Notes under the pieces: model-generated
Databases searched by the model: none
The model's input: only the letters and a program-made list of their open reading frames with translations
Told to the model about the DNA's origin: nothing
Part shown: positions 56,861 to 64,000 of the stretch, piece by piece
Layout of the letters: every line of letters starts with the position of its first letter
Numbering within the stretch: the stretch's first letter is position 1
Made by a program: the position numbers and the translations under genes
NCBI GenBank assembly: GCA_002633005.1
Contig: NMRA01000247.1
Location: 524,851-588,850, forward strand
Reading direction: 5' to 3'
Source of the DNA: Phoronis australis
Taxonomy: Eukaryota > Phoronida > Phoronidae
Length of the DNA stretch: 64,000 nt

Positions 56861-59800
56861 GATCTAGGATATTATAATGGGGCCTAACATTTTGTCGCGA
56901 ATGGACATAGCGTGAATGGGGAGGGGGTCGATAGGGGGTTTGCCCCATGTGCCCAGAGAAAAGTTGTTTTTGCCTTTGAAAACAAGCATTTTTCGTGATT
57001 CCTAAAATAAAGTCGGCCCTCGAGGGCTCTACTTTGGCCAGGTGGCTATTTGCAGCTAGCGCGGCAAAATCACACTACCAAAATCGCATTCTGAAATTCG
57101 ACGCCACCGCTTGGCAAACTCAAGTTGCACTAAAAAACGCTCTTGACTCTAGGCTTTCACCTGCTCATACGGTTTCTTTTGTCCCAGACTCAAAATTTAT
57201 GTGGTCATGAAGCATACTCAAATATTCATATATGAATGATAACACTCTGTGTGTATTAAACTTTTTTATTAGTCGTTCAGAATATCCTCGCTCAGTTCCA
57301 TCCTCTGGCTACATTTCAAATTGAAGGATCGGATAATTTCCTTAACGTCCACACGATTGTCCCTGTGCCCGTTCATGAGTGACAGGGCCGAGAGTCGGTT
57401 GTTTGTCATTGTTGACCGCAAGAACGTCTTCAGTCTTCTTAATGTACTGAAAGATCTTTCTGCTTCATATGTCATCACAGGGAGCGTATTACTTAATCTT
57501 TAGAATGGTGCTGACGTTTGGAAACATTAATTGATTACATTCCTTTAGAGGTTGGAGTGATGTCTCTGCTCTGGTGCCACGGTTTTCTAGTAGTTCTAAA
57601 ACAAAGATGCCAACATCAAATTTCAATTTATGTTTCAGTTTTAGAGTCAAATGTTCACATGTTGCGCACATAATTGGAATGTAAACATCTTCCATATACC
57701 GTAGTCAGTTTCTTATTACCTTCCACAAAAGGAGCTCAGCATCTAGAGCTTCAGCGCAAACATCTTCTACAAAGTATGACAATCTCTAGCAGTTAACGTC
57801 TCCATCCACAATACATGCAGGCAAAACATCCATTCCAATCATAGCCTATTGAGGAGTCCGAATCTGGAAATGCATAATGATTCTAAGCTCACTGTCTATA
57901 TACTTGGAAATATGTTTACTGAAATTTACCACTACAAACTAAATAGTACCTGTCACACAATGCGTCATTTGATCTACAACGTGGTCCAAGAAAAGTATTG
58001 TTAGTTTGAACTTGTAGCATGCAGAAGGAAAATCTTCGTTGCTTTTGTCTGTGGGACATCTTGCCAACAATCCTTGGTCATGAGGGCTCAGTTCCAACAA
58101 AACGAGCCAAAGCCAAAGCTCTATTGAATGCCCGCTGATGAAAGCCATCGATGTCATGAGCTCGAATCTGAAATTAAATAAAATTGATTTTGTAAACATG
58201 AAATTACGTATTATTTTTGGGCTTTTATTAAAATAAATGACCAAAAATAATGCTCAATTCAATAATTACATAATGAAACATCGCTAAAGCTATTAATAAT
58301 AAAAACTTACATTTGTCAGTGTTGTGAGGGCGGTGTCAATATATTTAAACCCCTCGACGATGTCTACTTCTCTTTCTTGAAGACAAACCGTTATCTGCTT
58401 CACGTAGTTCATAACTTCGTTCACAGTAATGAGTGTGATGACAAAGTTGAAGTTAGTTATGGCGTGAAGGTATTGAGACGCATCCGAGGAGCTTTTGCAG
58501 TTGAACCTTCGTGAGGTGCTGATGTTCTGTAAAGCTTGAACAATATGTGAAAATATACAAAAATGTACAATATTGGTGAAGAGCAAACTTGGTGCTAATT
58601 CAATTATCTAATTAAAGTCTTTCACACTAAATTATGATGCAAAATAACACGTCACAATTCGTACTTGATGGTATAGGTTGATGAACGCATCGTACGCTAC
58701 ATTCCTTTCCATCCATCGAGTTCTACAACTTCCATAGTTTTTGGCATTGGTCACCACTTTCCTCATTCACATTATGTAGTTCACCGTTTTTGTTCGACGA
58801 GAAGTTGAAGAAATGAGCAACCTGAAAAAATTGAAACGTTTCCTGAACAAAACCGTCATGGACCAATTGAATGTAAATCAAAAATACAGTAAAAGTTTAT
58901 TGCATACCTTATTTACAATACCAGTCATCTATGTCGAACAGGGGGGATAGCGCACGCCACCATGACCACGTGATTCAGCTGGTGATTGGCGCACCAAAGT
59001 ACAACACCCTTCAGAAACTGATGCCATATGACGGCTCCTGAACCTTTATTAACTAGACTCATGTTTCGTACAAAATAAAATTAAACAAAAGTAACATCAT
59101 CATATGTACGACGAGAAATATTTTCGTCATGTATTTGAAAAGAAATAAAGTTTGCAATATTTCATACCTGTGCCATCGTAGCACTGTCCGCGCAAATGCT
59201 CGAGATTAAGGCCCAACTTTTGCAGTTTTTGTGTGATGACTCCTGCTAGGTTTTCTTCCGCGATGTCCCCGGTCACATTGACAAAATCAAGAAAGCGTTC
59301 GCAAATGTTACCTGAAATGTGTTTCAACGGATTTTACTGTAAAGCATCCAAGGTCAATTAATACGAAATCAGGCAATCAGTGGTTCCTGAAATTAAAAGA
59401 ATTTAATCTCTGACACCAGAACAATAATATAATACAGCTGTACGAACTTACACAGGTCATCCACGTATCGTATGCAAAGACACAATTGTTCAGTGTTTGA
59501 AGCGTCCTGGAGCTCGTCTGCCTGAATGCTGAAGAACCCACTACACTCCGACACTATGCTGTTGCATATGTAGTCGCTAATTAATCCAATTACTTCATTT
59601 TGTATAATCTTCGAGAAGTATGTGACACGCTTTCCATCCCTAAAATGTCTCTCCAGTGCAACATCACCAACTTCCATTCTGAAAAAGAAAAAAACGTAAT
59701 ATTAATGTCTTATTGAATCGCCATTAGGGGAAAATTCAAAATAAATTACCTGATGCAAAGTTACCTGAACTTAAGCAACTCTATAAAGTTGTCAGGGGTG

Positions 59801-60149
59801 TTGGCCGAAGTGGTGTCGTGGTCCTCTTGAAAGCTTTCCCTGTGTCCACGAAGGGCAATTCCCTGCCTCCCACAAAACGTAGAGACTCTGTGTTCTTCTA
59901 AAGCAACTCTTGTTGTTTCTTTGTGTCGATCATTACATTTAAATGAACTTGAATAAATAATGTAAAAATAAATGTCACCAAATATATCGTGTTTATCGTT
60001 CCTCTTGATGTTGCCATCACATTAATGGATCAAAAAATATATTTTGAATTACCCTTATCACCTTGTACACAACATGGTTCATACTGTTGACTTCCCTCTC
60101 CTGAAAACTTTGTAACAGGTGAACAAGACGTTTCTGATTGTTTTGAAAA

Positions 60150-60514
60150 AGACTGAAAACATTAAAGAGTTCCCACCATGACCCTGTGTCTCAAAAGGAA
60201 TTTTATAATTACATCTTAACAGATTTAATAGCCTTTAGTACACCTGTTGCTATGAAACAAGCCAAAAATTTTATAAATATATTTTTCTATTGTCGGGTTT
60301 GTACGCAATGGGTGAAAGACAGCCTCCGCCATTGTTGTACGTTTTACCAGTTCGATACTAAGGAGTTGTGAAGAAAGTCCGCGGAGCAGCTGCCTTTTTC
60401 AGACATGAAAAGGTGCATTTGTGGAAACTGTGGTAACAACAACTTGACTGTGAACATCTTAGTGTTCAAATTTCCTAAATACGTGAAAGTTGCACAGAAA
60501 TGGAATCGGTTTGT
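60150..60514 (-). repeat. Dispersed ~450-bp repeat within hAT intron
   Basis: The intact-order copy of the repeat split between 44985-45235 and 47448-47640. It carries CCCATTGCGTACAAACCC and TTTTCATGTCTGAAAAAGGC on the minus strand. Confidence 0.6.
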
Positions 60515-60663
60515 CATGGGCGGCGCGCCATAGGGGCATGAGGGAGTACTATAGCCCCCCACTTTTTCAGTGCTACGCCACCCATGGTCTATAGGCAGGC
60601 CACAGGGGGCCTGGTGGGGGGGGGCTTGAGTCCCCACTTTTTTCAGTGCTGTGCCGCCCATGA
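60515..60663. mobile_element. 149-bp MITE within the hAT element
   Basis: GTCATGGGCGGC at the left is exactly inverted at the right (GCCGCCCATGAC). Inside, CCCACTTTTT(T)CAGTGCT(A/G) occurs twice in direct repeat. Confidence 0.65.
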
Positions 60664-61005
60664 CTGTGCGCTGAGCGAGAGTGTGGAGTACTGTCAGTGT
60701 GGAACATAGGCAGTCTGGCAGAAGCCACAATTTGATTGGTACATTTCAAAGAATCATGTTGCGACCACACACATAAGCGGCGTTACAATGAAGAACTCAC
60801 CACCAAGTAAGTGCATTTGCAAATTTTGTAAATAACGAACAAACTGCTTCCATTCTAGGGTGAGTGATGCCAGGCTCTGGACCCCGGCCCAGATCGAGTG
60901 CTACTACAAGTAGGCTTATGCATATTGTGTTTAGACTGTGCTCATTCCATCATGGCAATTAAGTGAATACGAGTAACCCAGGTTTACTGTGGCCTTTGTT
61001 AGTAA

Positions 61006-61320
61006 TTATTTAGTGTCTATTTTGTGAGTATTGACCACCACTTGGTAGAGTTGGTTGTGGCTCACATATGTCTGCAGCATTTCTCGTGCAAGTGGGTCGA
61101 GTTCATACGGCCTCAAAGCCGACGAAATTTCGATAAATGGGAAATCGAATTCATTGTCTGATTCTTCAAGTACTTGAGTGTGATGCCCGTATCCACTCTC
61201 CTCTCTGTCTGCATAATAATTAACCAATTCTCGCCCAATATCAGCCTTGTCTATCTGACATGCAGTGTTCCAACATTGCAAATCATTGTCAAGCGGCCAA
61301 CCGTCTTTCACCCATTGCAT
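61006..61320 (-). other. Unassigned 104-codon frame inside hAT element
   Basis: Reads MQWVKDGWPLDNDLQ with an acidic middle (EESDNEFDFPFIEISSAL). Possible passenger or unrecognised exon; no splice context. Confidence 0.25.
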
Positions 61321-61685
61321 AATTTGGCGGGCGAAATAAGTAATTTTTCTTCAAAATTAAAAAAATTGCGACTGTTTAGCATAAAAAGTCGATTAATGGT
61401 ATTCGATTCATATTAGCTAACTGAAACCTGAAAAAGTAAGAAAATGCATGGTGGGAACTCTTTCAATCGGCACTGATATTTGTGCATTTTAATTCATACA
61501 TAATATAAATATTTTATAATTATTTTATTACCTTTGTCTCTTTGCGAACAATGTGGTTCACACCACTGACTGTCACCTGGAAAATTTTTAAAATAAATAA
61601 ATTACCAATTCTTGTTTTATAACATTTAATTAAAACAGTTTAATCGTGGCATTGACACGTATCATTTAAAAATGGAAACTTCCTA

Positions 61686-61757
61686 CTAGTGGCTGGTTTT
61701 GAACTCACAACCTTTAGTTTAGAATGTGTTTTATCACTGCGCCACCACACGTACATT
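61686..61757 (-). ncRNA. tRNA-like Pol III promoter element in hAT intron 1
   Basis: The minus strand has TGGCGCAGTGA (one mismatch to the A box), then about 40 bases on AGTTCAAAACC (near B box). It is homologous to 21440-21512 and surrounded by matching intron sequence (GTGGACCATAAACAAG). Confidence 0.45.
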
Positions 61758-62510
61758 CTTACTTCCACGCTAAAAGACATCCTTGTTTATGGTCCACTGT
61801 GTCCGTGCGACGCTTTTTCTTTTCCTAATGTTTAGTGTACGCTTTAAGTTTTGTGCAACCTGTTCGTAGCAAAAGTTAATCTTAACTTAAGACTTAAAAA
61901 CTTGCTCAAAAGACAAAATCCATTTTTCGTGTTGTCATTAACCCGCGAAACACGTGCTCATGTTGCTTTGAAAATCGTCTCATAATTTTAATGTTTAATT
62001 GACAAAGAGACAAAGTTTCTGAGTGATTCAGTAAAACTCGATTAAAATTTACATCTTACCAGCAGCTTCTGGTTTTCCATCTTCGCTGAACTTGCGTTTT
62101 TGTTGAAAAAAGGAGGTAATTTTCTTCATTCTTTTCCACAACGGTGCAGACGGTAGATGCTGAGCAGGAGCCTGCAGCGCTACTGCTGGTTGCCTGGCTA
62201 TCACTTACATATCGACCGGGAGCAGTAAACCGATGTGATTGCGTGCCTGTTGAGTGGATCGGCCACTTGAATTCGGGCCTGAGCAGGGGGCTCACACAAA
62301 TTAAAACAACTCCACTCAGTTGTCAAATCTTGTTTTGGCGTCTAATGTTAATTGCTGAGGTTAATTCATACACTCAACATTTCCTCCCGTTTTAGTTGTT
62401 TTATTTTTTTGCGACCGCCAAGGGGGGAGCCCGCCCCCTCCCCCTCTAAATTCGCCTATGGTCATGATCCTTGCTAGAGGTGGCATTTCTGAGAAATTTG
62501 GTTCAATTGT

Positions 62511-63040
62511 ACAAATAGGATGCGCGCGATTTTGCAATTAAGTAATTAAGTGACATTAAACTGCAAAATTTGGGTAGGTATTTCGAGGGTGTGTTCCTGA
62601 TTTTGAAATTAAGTAAGTGACATACTGAAAAATTTGCGTTGGTATCCTTGTAGGGTGTGTGTGCGATTTCGCAACTATTTAAGAGACATTACTGCAAAAT
62701 TTTGGTCAATAACCTATCCTATAAGGTGTGTGTACATTTTCACAACTAAGTAAGTGAAATAACTGTGAGATTTAGATCAGTTTCCCTAGGGTACATATGC
62801 ACGATTTCACAAGTAAGTAAGTGACATTACTGTGAGTGCGAAATTTGGATCGGTATCCTTATAGGGTGTGTGCGAGATTTAGCAATTAAGTAAGTGACCT
62901 TACTGCAAAATTTAGGTCGGTAACGTATCCTATAAGGTGCACAATTTTGCAATTAAGTGAAATAATTGCGAGATTTAGACCAGTTTCACTATAGGGTGTG
63001 TGCACGATATCACAATTAAGTGATATAACTGCGTAATTTG
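62511..63040 (+). repeat. ~65-bp satellite array, plus orientation
   Basis: About eight units with AATTAAGTAAGTGACATTACTG, CAAAATTT(G/A)GG and a TAGGGTGTGTG phrase recur every 60-68 bp. It is inverted relative to 54040-54262. Confidence 0.85.
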
Positions 63041-63178
63041 GGACAATATATAGCTTAATATTCTACCGATAAAGTTTACTGCAAAATGGACTGTTCCTCT
63101 ACAGAGGGAGATCACTGCAACATTTGCAGTTATGTCTACACCCGCTAAAAAGTACTTCTGATGTGAATTAGTACACGA

Positions 63179-63544
63179 TGTTGAACATATCAGATCTGGG
63201 GACAAATCGGCTGAAAATCAAATGATGCCAGTGCATCATCTATATCTGTGTTACATTTCATCGATAGCTGTTAAACAGATTTTTAGATATCAATCGAAAA
63301 CACTCTACGCTCTGATAACTGTATTGGAATGTGTTTATATCCTGTCGTTACATAATATGCTATCCTGTTGTTGTTTATGGTTTAGTGGTTCCTGTTTTGT
63401 AGTCAGTACTCTATTAGTCATATATTCCTAGAACCTATAGACTTCCTTTACATTTCTGTATATATTCTATTATTTGTTGATATCAATACACTTTTAGTTC
63501 GACAGCCAACTGGGCACAATCTTTGTTTTACTCACGACTTTTCA
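63179..63544 (+). mobile_element. LTR of a retrotransposon
   Basis: A 366-bp candidate from TGTTGAACATATC to TTTTCA, with a TATA-like ATATATTCTATT near its right part. The right border is set by the adjacent primer-binding site. The left border is inferred from the TG...CA rule only. Confidence 0.6.
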
Positions 63545-63560
63545 TGGTAGCAGAGCAAGG
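63545..63560 (+). other. Primer-binding site, initiator Met tRNA
   Basis: TGGTAGCAGAG directly follows the LTR's terminal CA and is complementary to the 3' end of animal initiator methionine tRNA (ending CTCTGCTACCA). Confidence 0.75.
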
Positions 63561-63565
63561 TTGAA

Positions 63566-63942
63566 ATGTCTTCAACTGTTAGCTACAAGAACCCACCTAG
63601 GTTTGGGGAAAACTATCAGGAGTGGAAGCAAGAGATAGAACTGTGGAAGAGGGTAACTGATTTACCTTGTGAAAAACAGGGCCTAGCGGTGAGTTTAACT
63701 CTCACAGGGAGAGCGAGGGAAACTGCACTGCAACTGGAGGCCAAGGACCTAGAGAAAAAAGACGGTCTAATAACACTAGTGGGAGAACTAGACAAGATCT
63801 ATCTTAAGGAGAGCAAGGACTATGCTTATGAAGCATACAAAAATTTTGACACCTTTATGCGTAAGGACGGTCAGCCAATTAGTGATTTTATTTGTGACTT
63901 TGACGGCTTAAATAAGAAGTGTCACAAATATGACATGTTTTN
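63566..63942 (+). pseudogene. Retrotransposon gag-like N-terminal fragment (Copia-like)
   Basis: The frame starts 6 codons after the primer-binding site with MSSTVSYKNPPRFGENYQEW. It contains WKQEIELWK, LTLTGRARE, a KIYLKESKDYAYEAYKNFD stretch and ISDFICDFDGL. The W..E...W/LTL.G.ARE pattern is that of Gag proteins of invertebrate Copia-type and related LTR elements, whose role is forming the particle that packages the RNA. About 125 codons are intact; then an N at 63942 is followed abruptly by satellite sequence. The rest of the element is absent. Confidence 0.65.
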
Positions 63943-64000
63943 TACGTATGCACGATTTCACAATTAAGTAAGTGACATTACTGTGAGTGCGAAGTTTGGA
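63943..64000 (+). repeat. Satellite unit at window end
   Basis: TATGCACGATTTCACAATTAAGTAAGTGACATTACTGTGAGTGCG-type order repeats the unit at about 62796-62850 almost exactly. Confidence 0.8.

Larger units (their letters stand above)
57269..62129 (-). pseudogene. hAT transposase, TTF/ZMYM1-like, multi-exon, broken
   Basis: Exons on the minus strand: 62129-62060 (MKKITSFFQQKRKFSEDGKP), 61576-61532 (DSQWCEPHCSQRDK), 60100-60053 (similar, EGSQQYEPCCVQGDK), about 59944-59765 (GIALRGHRESFQ), 59678-59452 (VIGLISDYICNSIV, FFSIQADELQDASNTEQL), 59311-59168 (NICERFLDFVNV, LRGQCYDGTG), about 58760-58665 (RTRWMERNVAYDAF), about 58540-58318 (LHAITNFNFVITLITVNEVM), a block near 58000 (ILFLDHVVDQM), and 57695-57269 with the hAT dimerisation motif AERSFSTLRRLKTFLRST. 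The family binds and mobilises its TIRs through an RNase-H-like core. A frameshift near 57500 separates FPNVSTILKI from LSNTLPVMTYEAERSF. A zinc-finger exon of TTF type was not found, so the protein is probably inactive. Confidence 0.8.
56862..62455 (-). mobile_element. hAT-family transposon (TTF/ZMYM1-like), full-length but decayed
   Basis: The left end CAGTGGCAGATCTAGGATAT and the right end, complement of CATAGGCGAATTTAGAGGGG, are imperfect inverted repeats of the form seen in this hAT group. Both are followed by G-rich runs. Inside lies a multi-exon minus-strand transposase from 62129 down to 57269. The 8-bp duplication expected for hAT is not recognisable. A 149-bp MITE and the 450-bp dispersed repeat have inserted between exons. 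Confidence 0.75.

Noticed and set aside
60344-60730. 128-codon minus frame as hAT exon
   Set aside because: It runs through a MITE and the dispersed repeat, so it is composite non-coding sequence.
56862-62455. 8-bp target duplication for the hAT element
   Set aside because: Flanks TATGTCGT and GTCATGAT do not match; the element ends are kept but no duplication is claimed.

Overview
This is eukaryotic, AT-rich, intron-rich genomic DNA. It looks like an invertebrate animal (possibly a marine invertebrate deuterostome or mollusc; the phylum cannot be fixed from the sequence). The evidence is spliceosomal genes with animal-like UTP15 and GPN2 products and a crowded, varied set of transposable elements. 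There is no bacterial-style gene organisation, and most long open frames are chance.

Layout. (1) 0.6-12.7 kb: a plus-strand gene for the U3 snoRNP/t-UTP WD40 protein UTP15. Eleven exons can be joined in phase into 491 codons plus stop; the N-terminal exon was not found and probably lies left of the window. Its introns hold a TTAA-flanked DNA transposon with a nested MITE, a second MITE, a possible SINE and a 787-bp inverted-repeat element. (2) 15.8-20.3 kb: a convergent minus-strand gene for the GPN-loop GTPase GPN2, three coding exons giving 299 aa, with a 1.9-kb nested transposon in intron 2. (3) 20.9-32 kb: no host gene recognised. It contains an internally deleted hAT copy, a nest of long inverted repeats, two short TIR elements and degenerate tandem repeats. 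(4) 33.6-47 kb: a 13-kb field of Helentron/pearl-like elements built from ~145-bp modules. Nearly every module carries a sequence resembling the CTCF binding consensus. The field is interrupted by a Penelope-like fragment, an L1-like LINE fragment, a TTAA-flanked THAP-domain transposon and a recent ~1.77-kb tandem duplication. (5) 39-53.6 kb, minus strand: small phase-1 exons that join in frame into the 3' part of an apparent type I membrane protein (Cys-rich repeat, transmembrane helix, short basic tail). This gene is not visible as long open frames. (6) 54-64 kb: inverted LTR-like arms, a decayed hAT (TTF/ZMYM1-like) transposon with TIRs, two inverted arrays of a ~65-bp satellite, and an LTR plus primer-binding site plus gag start of a retrotransposon that is cut off at an ambiguous base.

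Two housekeeping genes therefore sit convergently at the left, and the rest is mostly mobile DNA around one putative receptor-like gene. The most unusual structure is the ordered, same-strand array of CTCF-like motifs carried by repeat modules of about nucleosome length. Single N positions at 20963, 30690, 44832 and 63942 may mark sequence joins and should be treated with care.
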